A stretch of DNA of 64,000 nt from Meconema thalassinum (GCA_946902985.2 OX336400.1:170449043-170513042); one strand, 5' to 3'; numbered from the stretch's first letter, positions 45,363 to 57,996 are shown. A program made the numbers and translations. The notes: generated from the letters alone by a model not told the origin.

Positions 45363-46204
45363 CAAGTGGAACACAAACGCAATTAGTTGAGATTTGAGTC
45401 CGCTCCTCCCCCTCCAGAAGCAGATCCTATTTACGCCACTGTACACAAGTCAATGCAAAAAGCAGAGATCATTGCGATAATAAAATTAGTTTGGAAATTC
45501 ATGAACTAGTAGCCTACCTAGTGAAAATACTTTCTTAAAGGTGGTGATTATGCTCTGATTTCTTATCATCTGTTTAGTTGCCTTATGGGCTATTTGCCGG
45601 ATAATGTTCCGAGAGTAAAGTTATAACAATAATAATAATAATAATAATATCAATTACATTACCAAGTTGCTATATAACTGTCACCAGTCCCTCCAGATGT
45701 TGAAGATCAAGCATGCTATCATGAACACAATCTTCAGCACAGTCACTGTTATTACAGCAACATCCATATTGTTGTCGATGATTTGTGTCACGAACACGTA
45801 AAGAAATCACGGTGATATATTGGGGACAGCACGCTCGATGTTAATGCGAGAGGCTTTGCCTGGCATTGCCTCTTATAGAGGCAGCTGTTATGAAAAGAAA
45901 AGAGATGAACTAAACCAAGTCCGGCATCACTGCGCAAGTTCATGGAAGTGAGCGATACGTAGGGACAGTGTGTGAGGCTGTGAAACTGATCCACACGGCC
46001 TACGGGTAGCCTACATAAAGATAAGATAATATAATGGAGGAGCTTGTTTTCAAAACTGAATATCTCCACATTCATAAATTTTACAGGAGTTAGGTAAAAC
46101 ATATAGCCTATCCTCAGACAGGATTATCAGAATGGAGTAATATATAGTTGGAATGATAGCTAGAAAGAGCAACATACTATTACCAAAAGTGCACCAAATA
46201 GTAT
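45363..46204. other. Unassigned stretch
   Basis: No gene recognised. A short (AAT)n tract lies at 45629-45650. The frame at 45788-46102 (-) has no other support. Confidence 0.3.
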
Positions 46205-46475
46205 ATAGTATAAGGTGCTTCCAAAGAGTAACGAGCCGGAGGCTGGAAGGCGCAAACCGGTGACTACATCGGCTAATCTTGGCGTGTGTAACGAGGTGTG
46301 GTTCCGACCAGAGCGTGGAAGGTCACAGCCCGTCGCTAGAGGGCACGCGTGCAGCAGCATGCATCAATCGTCCAACGCTGCCAGTCGCATTGCAAACAGT
46401 GGCATGGAGGCGTCAACCGAAGAGCAAAGAGGTGTTGTTCGGTTTCTGACAACGGAAGGAGCAGCCAACCAGCAA
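46205..46475 (+). pseudogene. Mariner-like 5' fragment
   Basis: Starts near gtgcttccaaagagtaacg, which resembles a mariner end, and encodes a transposase N-terminus, MEASTEEQRGVVRFLTTEG, from about 46404. Similarity stops abruptly at about 46470, where LINE sequence begins. Only about 25 codons of transposase remain. Confidence 0.5.
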
Positions 46476-47185
46476 CCATCAAATCTTCGGCAATGGCATT
46501 ACGTTATTCCACCGCAGAGTACGCATGTCCTGTTTGGTATAACTCAGCTCATGCCGAACAGGTGGATGTGGCTCTCAATGATACGTGCAGAATAATAACT
46601 GGGTGTCTCAAATCCACTCCAATTAAATGGCTTTACCACCTCGCCTAGATAGCACCACCTTCCGTTCGAAGAGAAATATCAGCGAACAAGGAAAGGAAGA
46701 AGGTGAAGCATGAAGGAACTCATCCGTTATATGGGTACAAATTACACACACCAAGACTGAAATCTAGGAAGAGTTTCCTAAAAACATCAAACCACCGAGA
46801 AAAATGATAGACTACAATCTTGGAAAGCTAAAGGTCTTCTTCCTGGTGGCTGTACAACACCGTCTGAAACTTTACCACCGGGTCATAACGAGGCATGGAT
46901 GACATGGAAATCCCTAAATAGGTTGAGATCAGGAGTCGGCAAATCAAGAGCTAATATGGTAAGATGGAACTACGCTATAGACGGAAACATTAAGTGTGAT
47001 TGCGGAGAAGATCAGACTGTCGACCACATGATTCAATGTCGTATGAGTCCAACCACTTGCACAACGGAGGATCTACACCTAGCCTCAGAGAATGCACTAC
47101 AAGTCGCCAAGTTCTGGTATAATTGAATTTAGTGAAATGTTTTGTATGTAACATAATAATAATAATAATAATAGTAATAATAAAG
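46476..47185 (+). pseudogene. LINE ORF2 C-terminal region with (ATA)n tail
   Basis: Frames contain YSTAEYACPVWYNSAHAEQV, NDTCRIITGCLKSTPIKWLY and later KCDCGEDQTVDHMIQCRMSP, the cysteine-histidine motif near the C-terminus of some Jockey/CR1-like LINEs. Stops at 46648 and 46806 break the frame. The tail is aataataataataat at 47152-47182. It belongs to a different LINE family from those at 3-14 kb. Confidence 0.65.
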
Positions 47186-48399
47186 GGGTCATTTCATTCC
47201 CACCCAACGAGGGTGGGCGGGCCCCTATAGATGGCCGCACCATCTCTTGGGCCAGAGAAGAGGATTGATTGGAAGGTTGAGAGTTATAGGAGAAGGGTGG
47301 TGGTGGATTGTGTAAGTTGGAGAAGGAGAAATTATATGACCTCTTGACTAAGATTGAAGTTTGGAAATTTTGGTGTTTGACGAAAAATTGCTCTTTTATG
47401 CATTGTAGGCCTACTATTGTAGGTTGAGGCGTTAGATTTTGAATTTTGGGATGTTAATTTTTATGGTTTTGTAAGAGATTGAAAATTTTGTGATTTTATA
47501 AGTTTGGAAGTTAGAGTGGGTTATGAGTTTCGAAAGTTGGAGAGATTTTTTTATTTTTTTTAGAAGTGGATGATTATGTATTATGAAATGGGAGTAATTG
47601 GTGGTGCTTGTGGAGATGATAAGCGGGGGTGAGAGAAGGAGAGAAAGAATGGCGTTTACGACGAGTTGATCGTATGTACAGTATGTGAGAGTACTGTGTA
47701 ACATGTTTCTGATACGAGAATAATAATAATATACTGAATACCGGTTGATGTTACACCGATCAACCACGACACAGCAAAAGCAGTACGTGAGGGAGTGAGA
47801 CGGGAAAGAGAGACAGATATATAGTCTTACCCCACAATCGCTACAAGACCGTGTTGTATGGACACCTCTTAACTAAGCAAACTTAAACACTAAATACGTA
47901 AATGCTAGATTTAGAAGATTTCAATACAAACCACACCTTCTAACTCTCTCTGGTTATAAGAGCTTGAGCTTTATGAAACATACACCTTAGCGATTTATAT
48001 ACAGAGCGTATTTGATATGCATGAAGTCCGTTGCACTGTTGATAGAACAGACTATTTTAAGCTTCCTAGGAAAAAAGATACAGTCAGTCTGAAAGACTAG
48101 ACTTTATATCATTTCAAATGACGCATGCTACAAATGCTACACATGTTAGAAAGGCAGGACTCTTTCAACTGACTCCATTACCCAATAACTTAGGCTTCCC
48201 GCGCGGGGAACGGAGAGCGGGCGGTGCACTCTGCTGCATGACATCATGCGCTCTCCGTCTCGGTATCGCATAACGCCATATGCCATGAGTAAACTCAGAC
48301 TCGGTGCGTATGCACTGAACAACATCATGACGTCATACGCTTAAGTGCAACCTTAGTACATTTACTCTCGGTAACCGTAACGCACAACGGACGACCAAA
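47186..48399. other. Unassigned stretch
   Basis: No gene found. A hairpin-forming cccacccaacgagggtggg is at 47199-47217. 47925-47990 repeats the short element seen at 5.1 kb. 48180-48330 is CG-rich (ccgcgcggggaacggagagc) with unknown origin. Confidence 0.3.
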
Positions 48400-48869
<470 letters not shown>

Positions 48870-48889
48870 CAACAAGGATGAAGCCATAT

Positions 48890-49765
48890 TAGCGCTCGAC
48901 GAACTACATGAAATCTCCAGTAAAACGCGACTTGTTATTTCCTATGAAAAAAACACAGTATATGGATACCAAATCAACAGGAAACATCACCTTACGAACG
49001 TAATATGGAAAAATCTCTCAGGTCACTCACTTCAAATATTTAGGAGAAGCCATCCAACCCACAGGATTGAACATAATTTCTAATGCAGAGAGAATAGTAA
49101 AATTGCAGAAGGAGTACAAGCTGACATGGAATCATTATAACAAAAGAGCAGTATCTCGTAATGCAAAACTGCGCCATTACAACTCAGTTGTTTTGCCTGA
49201 AGCCTTCTACGCGGCAGAAACCACCGTCATTAGAGGAATGACAAGAATTCATGATATTGAGAAACAGGAACGAAAAATTCTCAGGAAAATCCATGGCGCT
49301 GTTTTCCTTAATGGAATTTGGGTCAGGAGACCAACAAAGGAACTTTATGAAAATACAGACACCATTATAAATAAATTTAGGAAGAGACGTCTGAAGGTCT
49401 ATGGGCACATACAGTATATAGGATGGATGAGAACAGACTCACTAAGAAGATTTTCAATATCGTGAATGCAAGTAAATTAAAGCCCTGTTGGATAAAAGAA
49501 GTACATGAAGATATGGAATTACTTAAAATCTCTGAAGACGACATTAAGGACAGAGAACAATTTAGAAATAAAATCAGAAACATGAAAATTGTACAAGTTT
49601 CAAGGAAGGACACATCAGGGAAGAAATGGACAGAGGAAAGAAAGAAAAAACACGGAGAACTAATGAAGAGGTTTTGGGAAGAAAAGAAGAGGGGAAAAGG
49701 AAGTGAAGCTGTGATTGGCTCAAGTTCTCACGCTCTCCTGAAGGGGAATAATCGTAAATAATAAT
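48890..49765 (+). pseudogene. LINE C-terminal region, same family, longer copy
   Basis: Includes KLQKEYKLTWNHYNKRAVSR and YAAETTVIRGMTRIHDIEK, then after a frame change (about 49425) MDENRLTKKIFNIVNASKLK and SGKKWTEERKKKHGELMKRF, followed by an AAT-rich tail. The catalytic part of the reverse transcriptase is absent. Confidence 0.65.
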
Positions 49766-49834
49766 TAATAATAATAACTCACTTATATTGAAAAGACGCA
49801 TAAAATTTTACAGATATACTGTATACTGTGGCTC

Positions 49835-50110
49835 AAATGGACAACTCCCGACTGACCAAGAAAATCTTCCTCATAGTCAATGGAACCCGACAAACCAAAG
49901 TACGCTGGCTAACAAACACCTGAAACCAACATCGACCCACTAACAACGACACGGACTCTATATAGACAGAAAGTAAATTCTTATAAGTTTCCACCCAAGT
50001 TCCCTACGGGACGGAATTTGAAACTCTAAGCATGGGCACAAGAAAGAAGACAGGCACATAGCGAAAGGATGAGGAAGTTTTGGGAAGATAAGAAGAACAA
50101 GAAGACCAAT
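49835..50110 (+). pseudogene. LINE 3' end, third copy of the same family
   Basis: Decayed repeat of the region seen at 48.4 and 49.4 kb (NSRLTKKIFLIVNG, then a worn R-K-rich end). Three consecutive copies of the same 3' end suggest either tandem insertion at AAT-rich tails or local duplication. Confidence 0.5.
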
Positions 50111-50374
50111 CTAAACTAATATAATACAGCTGAAGAGTTTGTGTGTTTGTGTGTTTATGTGTTTAAGCACGCTAATCTCTGGAACTACCAGACAGATTCG
50201 AAATATTCTTTCTTTTATATGATAGCCAGATTGAAGAGGAATAGTTTAGGCTAAGTAGCATTAGGCCACACCTCTCAGGTAACCTTAAAGATCGATTGTT
50301 GTTCAGTAAGTCGGTAGAACAAGCGCTCCCGAACAGCTCTATCCGCATGCGCTGGCGTTATGGTTAGTGATACG

Positions 50375-51500
50375 TACTTCGTTTCACCTATCTGAACCAA
50401 AATTTGTATACTTACCCTTTGGAACCCTGGTGGTAACACTGTCTACGAGAAATTTATGACAGCCCAGCCCATTCCCTGCATTTAGACCTTTGGTTCAAAT
50501 CCACACCTTTTCCCCGATATGAACCAAAATTTGTATACTTACCCTTTGGAACCCTGCGAGTAACACTGTTTACATGAAATTTCGGACAGACCACTCCATT
50601 CCTTGCATTTAGGCCCTTTGGCACAAATCCACACCGTTTCACCGATCAGAACCAAAATTTGTATACTTACCCTTTGGAACCCTGCGAGTAACACAGTCTG
50701 CATGAAATTTCGGACAGACCACTCCATTCCATGCATTTAGGCCCTTTGGCACAAATCTACACCGTTTCACCGATCTGAACCAAAATGTGTATACTTACCC
50801 TTTGGAACCCTGTAAGTAACACTGCCTACATGAAATTTATGAGAGACCAGTCCATTCCCTGCATTTAGGCCCTTTGGCACAAATCTACACCCTTTCACCA
50901 ATCTGAACCAAAAGTTGTATACTTACCCTTTGGAACCCTGCGAGTAACACTGTTTACATGAAATTTCGGACAGACCACTCCATTCCCTGCATTTAGGCCC
51001 TTTGGCACAAGTCTACACCGTTTCACCGATCTGAACGGCAATTTGCATACATACCCTTTGGAACCCTGCGGGCAACACTGTCTGCATGAAATTTTGGACA
51101 GACCCCTCCATTCTCTGTGTTTAGGCCCTTTGGCACAAATACACACCGTTTCACAGATCTGAACCAAATTTTACATACTTACCCTTTGGAGTAACACTGT
51201 CTGCTTCAAATTTCGGACAGACCACTCCATTCACTGCATTTAGGTCCTTTGGCACAAATCTACACCGTTTCACCGATCTGAACCACATTTTGTATATTTA
51301 CCCTTTGGAACCCTGCGGGTGACACTGTCCACTTTAAATTTTGGACAGACCACTCCATTCCCTGCATTTAGGCCCTTCATCACAAATCTACACACAAATC
51401 TACACCGTCTCTCCTAATTGCACCAAATTTTACATACACTTTGAAACCCTGATGGTAACACTGTCCACTTGATATTTTGCACAACGCTCTCCATTCCCTA
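50375..51500. repeat. 128-bp satellite array
   Basis: About 8.5 units. The marker accctttgg falls at 50414, 50541, 50669, 50797, 50925, 51053, 51181 and 51300, spacing 127-128 bp except the last interval (119, a small deletion). Units contain gaccactccattccctgcat and tctacaccgtttcaccgat. The array decays towards 51500. No relation to the 293-bp or 46-bp arrays. Confidence 0.85.
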
Positions 51501-51871
51501 CTTTTAGAATAACAGACAAAATGAACTTGAAAACCAAGTATTAAGGCCCTAGAACCATTCATGTCCGTAGTAGTGTAAACTGTAAGAGTATTTTAATAAG
51601 TCTGTTGTTGACGGGCTGTTCGGGCTGCATTACGTCACCCCTACCAGTGTTATGGTGCAGAATTGCGAAAATAGTTGCATCTTGCGCTGTTTATAAATTG
51701 CAGTCACGGGGGGTAATTAGTGCAAAAAGATTTCTTAGGTCCCTTTAAACAGTTATCATCATGAAAATATTATGACTCTGTATAAGTGCAATGGTGTTGG
51801 TGCAGTACATTGAGGTTATCAGCTGCAATAAGCGTTGGTGCTTTCAAATTTACCTTCATTTTTTTTTTCAG

Positions 51872-52018
51872 AAACTTATCGTTAAGCGCTTTGTGGCGAT
51901 AGATGATACTATTGCAATCTCAGTAGCTCGGGACAGCCGAAGTTTTCCAAAGAGTTCTGATTATTTTCCTACGGCGCTATGCGACAAAAGACAACACTAT
52001 TGGTCTCTACATTTCTAA
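51872..52018 (+). CDS. Candidate terminal exon, unknown gene
   Basis: A long pyrimidine tract and AG (cattttttttttcag, ending 51871) precede an open frame of 48 codons reading KLIVKRFVAIDDTIAISVAR and YFPTALCDKRQHYWSLHF to the stop at 52016-52018. The sequence is not part of any repeat seen elsewhere in the window. No family is recognised and no poly(A) signal is evident nearby. Confidence 0.3.
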   Translation, partial: KLIVKRFVAIDDTIAISVARDSRSFPKSSDYFPTALCDKRQHYWSLHF

Positions 52019-52242
52019 CAGCCAATGAGATATAGGTCCTAGGCAGTGTCTTTTATTTCACTTACTCCTCTTTTTTTTTGTAAATTTGTTTGTTAATTAC
52101 ATGTGTCAGTGCTATAGTTAGTAAATAGCTGTTTCCCTATTCATAATTATCAATACGGGAAAATGACCTGAATGTTACGTCCAATATACTGTACTACTTA
52201 TCACCCCCCACAACAACCACCTCCACCACAAAAAGATATATT

Positions 52243-53392
52243 TTTATTACCCTACTTTTCACATTTTGCAAAAATGAGGGAAAAGTAGACTTATGAGATC
52301 GGGGAAATGTTTGTCTGTCTGTCCTTCTGTCTGTCTGTCAGCTGTCTGTCTGGCTGTGTGTGTGTGCCCCCCCCCCCCCTATCAACTCCTAAACGGCTGC
52401 AGCAATCGAAACAAAATTTGGTAGGAGTAAAGATCTATACCTGAATATCTCACGGCCATATTTGAAAATGATGTCAGTGCTACCAACTGCTGAAAAATCG
52501 CTATTGAAATTTGAGCTCCATGTTGGATATCTTGGAAGGTATGAATGGGAGCTATTTCAAAATTGGCAGACGTATCGATAATAATATTGCAGTTTAATTT
52601 CCAGGAGGCCATTCATGGCAGTGTTGCCAAAATGATTATAAGCCTGCTGATATGTCCACATTTTAAATGCATATAACTTCTACACTATCAATTGGATTTC
52701 AACCAAATTTTGTATGTGCTACGTGTACATAAACAGATATGACCGAGCGTATTATTAAGCGCCATCAGGGCTGCCAACTGTTAATAAATGTTCTCAATTT
52801 TGTTTTATCCAAATACCCATATATCAGAAAGTATGCAAGCCGACAGCTTAAAATTATGCACACGTATTGTACCTGACATTCTATATTAATTTGGAGTAAC
52901 TTACATACGTCAGTACTGCCAACATGATTCGAAGCCTGCTGATAGGTCCAATTTTAAAATGCACGTAACTTCTATACTAACTAATGGATTTCATTCAAAA
53001 TTGACACAACAATAGATCATATTATTTCAGATTATCTCTGACCAATACATGCATGACATTGTTGCCAACATGATTTTACGCGCGCTGTTAGATTCAATGT
53101 TTAACTGCATGTAACGTCCATGCTATCCATTGAACTTCAAGCAAATGTTGTATTCTGTGCCTTAAGAGACGGAACTAAGAATATATTCAGTCACAAGGGC
53201 TGCCAACTGTAGGCTAGTGCTCTATTAGGCAACATTATGCCAGGTATACAGTATTTCGAACTAATTAGAAATTTCGATATTACCAACTTAATTTCGTCAT
53301 TATTCTAGATAGATCCATATAGATTAATCATTGGCATGAATCTTACATTTTAAGAAAAGTAGGCTCTTTAGTTCGTCACGGAACTTCTTGTT
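52243..53392 (+). mobile_element. HINE-like family A (copy A7)
   Basis: 5' hairpin (ccctacttttcacattttgc with gaaaagtagacttatgagat), CTGT tracts and an 11-C run at 52310-52380, ctaaacggctgcagcaat, half units with the ccaaattttgtatgt core, and the 3' end cgtcacggaacttcttgtt at 53392. Similar in length to A5. Confidence 0.65.
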
Positions 53393-53469
53393 AAAATATT
53401 GTTTTCTGTTAGTTACGTATCATGTGCCAGTTCTGTAGTAGTATTCATTATCATCCATAAAACAAATAA

Positions 53470-53501
53470 ATCCACCGGGCGAAGCCGGGCACTACTGCTA
53501 G
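53470..53501 (+). mobile_element. Helitron-like 3' terminus
   Basis: The hairpin ccgggcgaagccggg, a short spacer (cactactg) and CTAG at 53498-53501, followed by T, match a canonical Helitron 3' end. The body would extend left, but only about 75 bp separates it from HINE-like A7 and nothing else can be assigned. Confidence 0.4.
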
Positions 53502-53613
53502 TACTAAATAATGGTAGAGGGCCAACCGAATTATAATATATCTGTAAGGTAGTCAGCCCGAAGGCTGGTTGGATCCTCAAAAAGTACCACCGTTAGCTAA
53601 TGTGGGTAGATAC

Positions 53614-56585
53614 TGAACCCTTTTATCCTATGTTGGATAAAAGATTCTATGTTTTATTTCTCCAATTAATAAATATTTCCACCAGCATCATGAAAGTAGC
53701 CAGACGGAGATGAGGAAATTTCAAGCATTGGTTGGAGACAGCGGGGACATACCTGGAGCAGATTGACAATAGGCTAAATACTTTAGCTGTGAAAGGAAAT
53801 AGCATAGCGATGTGTCAGAAGGACAGGTGTGAGCCGCCTCAAATAGACGCGACGCGCAGTGAGACATGCTGCTGGTATGTTCATTGTGATATTCGCGCCT
53901 AGAAAAAATATGATGCAGTAATGTGAGTGGCTGATGAGCAGGCTGGACACTCCTACGACGCCAAGATCTGCTATGAACCGCCAAATTACAGAAAATGTGA
54001 GAACCAATGAGAGAAGAATGCCTAGTTAACGCGGCAGGTCTAGCGTGGGCACGCTCGGCTAGCATTCACGCGGGAAATCACCTAGACAAAATCTCTACGA
54101 TCGATTCTAGGATTAATGAGCATATTCTTGACCTGTGCAATGTTACGAGTTCAGTGATATCTATTTCATGCCTGTACCACAATTATTTCGAGAAATTTTT
54201 ACATAAATCCCCCCCATCAAGACCTAGGGCCAGTTCTTTTATAAGTGGCATGAAGAGCCAAGACATAGACTGCTACTCTGTGCGTCTACGGACGTGGACT
54301 TCTATTCTGTGCGTCTACGGACGTGGACTTCTATTCTGTGCGTCTACGGTCGTGGACTTCTATTCTGTGCGTCTACGGACGTGGACTTACATTCTGTGCG
54401 TCTACGGACGTGGAATTCTATTCTGTGCGTCTACGGACGTGGACTTCTATTCTGTGCGTCTACGGACGTGGACTTACATTCTGTGCGTCTACGGACGTGG
54501 AATTCTATTCTGTGCGTCTACGGACGTGGACTTCTATTCTGTTCGTCTGAGGACGTAGACTATTATTTTGTGTGTCGAAGGCACAAGACTATTATTTTGT
54601 GTGTCGTGGACACTAGTCAGCTATTACTTTGCGTGTCATGAGAACACAGAAATTATTGTAAAGTGTTAAATTCAGTGATAGATAGTCACAGTACTATATT
54701 GTAGGGGCAGTATCGTCGATAATTCGCCAACGAACTGTGACAGGGAAAGTAGTACCTGAACAGCGAATTTAGTAGTCAGATATCAAGTGTATAATAATCT
54801 AATTTTTGAAGCAGCGCCAGAGATGACACCGACGACTACAGAGGAAGTTTGGAATTCTCAACACTCCGTCCAGATGGCTGAGATGAGATAGAACCATTCA
54901 GTTGGGAAATGGCAGCAGACGTTCTTTGACGGGTGACTACAAGAGAGATGAGTACGAAATAATAGTCTTTATTATTTGATAAATTAACTTATGGTTTATG
55001 GGACATATTTTTGTAAATACATTGCTTGTGTGATTAACGTAGTATATTTAGTTTTGGTCTGACACATTTTTGTATGGAAGCAGCTCGCACGAATGTAGTT
55101 AGTGGAAGGTTCTTGTTTTAGTATTGTGTTAACTAACGTAGCTATGTGAACGGCCATGTTTGCATATGGTACGCAATGCGGTTAAAACGTCTCTCGGAGA
55201 TCTGTTGTGTTTCAGAAGTAGGACTGCATTAATGTAATTATACAGTAGACTGGAGGGTAATTAAAATTGTTTAAGATTTATTATTGATCAGATTCAGTGT
55301 GACTATTGCCGATTGGAGCAATGTAATTTGTGACGAAGAGTAATCAGCTCTATCGTAGGTTTTAAATATTGTGTTAAATGTTTGTGAGCACCTATTCAGC
55401 AGACCTGTGTGAAAAACGTGATGTCAGTCCCAGATGTGTGTATGTGTGTATTTTTGTGGTATTACAAGCGGGAATTTCAACTGAGACTGATTTCTGTCAG
55501 CTTGGTACCCGGTCCATATTGTATCCTTGCGAGGGCAGTTGTGGATATATGATTATGTCTGACCATATGTTGAGTTGGAGGAGATTTTTGTTGCTGTTGA
55601 TTCCGTGAGGTAACGGAACAGCTGGTCGGCTATTTATATACACTGAACTGGGACACGACAAGTATTTGAGGAAAGGGGGAGATGTTTCACAAGGCTGTCT
55701 GAACGTGCAAAGCATGGTCATTAGTGAGGAGTGCTCGCTGGCTCTCTAATTACTTGAATTACAGATAAGAACTGATCAATGGTAAAAATTGCTGAAATAA
55801 ATGGGAGTTGCCTACGAATCACGATAATCTCCGAAGCGTTACCTTAACATGCAGTTTCGTTCATATAAAGTAATCTTAGCCGGTCAGGCTTTTGTTGTTG
55901 TTGGTTTATTCCAGGTTTATTTTCATTTCAGTGACCAGTGAGTCACGTGCAATGCTGTCTTTCCTTGTGTGTATTGAGCAATTGGCCAGTTGGTAGCTCA
56001 TGTTGTTAAGTGCGTCTTCGCGCTAATGAGGATCTCAGAGAGATTCCTGTAAATAATAGATTTGTAGTGTGTGTGTCAGCATTAGAGTTTTTAAGGGTTT
56101 TTATTAATGTCATGCCCATATCCATAAACGTTGATTTACGTCATGATTGTTCGTGAGCACCGTGGCTGTTAACCCGTTGTAAACGAACGGTCATCCAAGT
56201 ACTCATGTTCTCGTAGTTAGTCATCACGCGCACATAAAACTCAAATGCAAGGTAGTGGAACTAGGATCCACAATTTTATTATAAAGGGGGAGATCCATCT
56301 GACTCCTCAAAGTGTTAGATATTCCTGTCAGGGAATGATTCAGGGAGGATATATTTTTATTATTGTTTGTTTATTTTCTTTTATGCACAATTAGTTATTA
56401 AATCAGGTTATAATCTTACGTCTTGTCTCCTTACTTTCTTAATTACAGTTTTTATCCTATGACCCTTGCCTCAGTAAAGCATGTTGTTTGGCGGACGTAA
56501 ACACCACACTATGAACTGAGCGCGACCCCTTGATCAAGATTCTTGCATAAAACACTGCTATTCTGAAGGGTCATAGGGATAAAAC
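53614..56585 (+). repeat. 5' LTR of a Ty3/Gypsy element, about 2.97 kb
   Basis: The first 642 bp match the 3' LTR (63358-64000) with about six substitutions and one 1-nt indel. The left edge is tgaacccttttatcctatg. The right edge is placed before a primer-binding-site-like TGGCGC at 56586; the final catagggataaaac complements the opening ttttatcctatg, as LTR ends should. TATAAAGG (56281) and ATTAAA (about 56396) could be promoter and poly(A) signals. Contains a 29-bp tandem array. The length is unusual but known in some insect Gypsy elements. Confidence 0.7.
54269..54630 (+). repeat. 29-bp tandem repeat in the LTR
   Basis: About ten near-identical units (tctgtgcgtctacggacgtg gacttctat), starting points 29 bp apart from 54277, then two or three degenerate units (tattattttgtgtgtcg). 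It lies just beyond the part of the LTR visible in the 3' copy. The repeat makes long incidental open frames (54007-54641). Confidence 0.85.
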
Positions 56586-56586
56586 T
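56450..56586. repeat. Inverted repeat at the LTR's 3' edge
   Basis: tttttatcctatgaccctt at 56450-56468 is complementary, with one extra base, to aagggtcatagggataaaa at about 56566-56584, enclosing about 95 bp. A third version opens the LTR at 53620. It may mark the LTR border or a leader hairpin. Confidence 0.55.
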
Positions 56587-56607
56587 GGCGCGGCCAAGCG
56601 TGGGGCC
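56586..56607 (+). promoter_or_regulatory. Probable primer binding site
   Basis: Starts TGGCGC and includes CGTGGGG, the start and end of the lysine-tRNA-type site used by several insect Gypsy elements and retroviruses, but with extra bases between. Another TGGCG (56490) is less convincing. A leader of about 590 bp follows before the first gag ATG. Confidence 0.4.
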
Positions 56608-57193
56608 ATTTACTGTGGTGTAACGGCGGAGATTACACATGTCAATAGTGGCGTATTTGAGTAAAACTGACATGCCGCAAGTGCAGGCAGATATGACAGT
56701 ATTTAATCACCGGGAAGTGATATTTTATTAAAAGTAATTGAGGCGAAGTGGATACCGCCAAATGTGTGAAAGATAAATTAAAATCAGGAGTTTGAAAAGT
56801 AAAATACGGTTCACGTTTTTGTCTTTTAAATTAAAGTAAAATTAATATGTGATACCGGGCGCCCAATTATAAAATTAAAACTAGATTTGCTTAGAAAGTC
56901 AAACTCATGGAAATATTAGGAGGCTGTAGCCTAAAATGACAATTAATACTTTGTTAATTAGTCAGTGTTAATATCAGATCAGGATGACAATTTAATGACT
57001 AAATATGTGCTTGGGTTTAAAATTAAATTGAGTAAAACTAGAACCACTCAGAGATGCAATTGACTAGTGGGATTAAATGTAAAATAAATGAACTGAGTTG
57101 GATTAAAAAAGTAAATGTGCATTGGATTTTATGTGTGTGTCAAAGGGCATTGCTTTATGCCATTTCCCTAATGTCTCATATAAAGTGTGTATT

Positions 57194-57988
57194 ATGGCAA
57201 CGGTGGAGCAGATCCAGGAGATCATTGAGAGTGCGGCGAGGAGAACACAGGAATTGTTGGATATTAAACTGTCAGAACAAAGTGAATCGCTAAATACTAA
57301 ACTGTTAGAACAAAGTGAATCATTGCGGACACAATTAAACAATAGTAGGCTAGAACAAAGTGAGTCTATAAACAAATTATCTGAGCAGAGTGAATCGCTA
57401 AAAACGAAACTATCAGAACAAAGTGAATCGCTAAATACTAAACTGTTAGAGCAAAGTGAATCATTGCGGACACAATTAAACAATAGTAGGCTAGAACAAA
57501 GTGAGTCTATAAACAAATTATCTGAACAAAGTGAACAATTGCGGACACAATTAAATAACAGTAGAATTGAACAAAATGAATATCAGGCGGAACAAGCTAG
57601 GTTATTAAAGAGTGAAATTAATGACACTATCAATTCGCAGTTAGAGGCGCAAAATATTAAAAACACGAACCAATTAGCTTCGTTAACCGCAGAAATGAAA
57701 GATCACACTAATCAACAGATGATATTACTGGCCCTAGATGTTAGCAAGAATAATGAGAAACAATTAGAGCAGATTAAAAAAATGGAAGATATTTTTGATC
57801 AAAAACTTAGCATTCTGGATGAAACGGTGTTGGCTAAATTAGAGCAAATTGAAATAGCATGCACAATGAATACAAGCGAGGTCAAAATAGCTCAGGATAA
57901 ATTGGAAGGACGATTTAAGGAGATGGAGAAAAGCGGCAGGGTCATTCAACAACAATTATCAGCAGTAGATGTAACATATCCGGCATAA
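57194..57988 (+). pseudogene. Ty3/Gypsy gag, N-terminal coiled-coil part (frame broken)
   Basis: Starts MATVEQIQEIIESAARRTQE; this ATG is preferred to 57122 because the 24 codons between look unrelated. The product is dominated by coiled-coil heptads (EQSESLNTKLLEQSESLRTQ). A 141-bp block is duplicated (starts 57269 and 57410). The frame stops at 57986-57988 and the same protein character resumes in the -1 frame at 57997, so a single-base change split gag. It would form virus-like particles with the downstream part. Inactive as written. Confidence 0.65.
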
Positions 57989-57996
57989 TTAAAGAT

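Noticed and set aside
50375..51500. CRISPR array
   Set aside because: The 128-bp units are contiguous with no unique spacers, and the genome is clearly animal. The same holds for the 29-bp, 46-bp, 120-bp and 293-bp arrays.
53721..54065. 114-codon minus-strand frame repeated at 63465-63809
   Set aside because: It is duplicated only because it lies in both LTRs. No protein family is recognised and it runs antisense to the element.
54007..54641. Three overlapping frames with a repeated CVYGRGLLFCAST-like motif
   Set aside because: They arise from the 29-bp array in the LTR; a unit length not divisible by three keeps all frames open. The sequence lies outside gag-pol.
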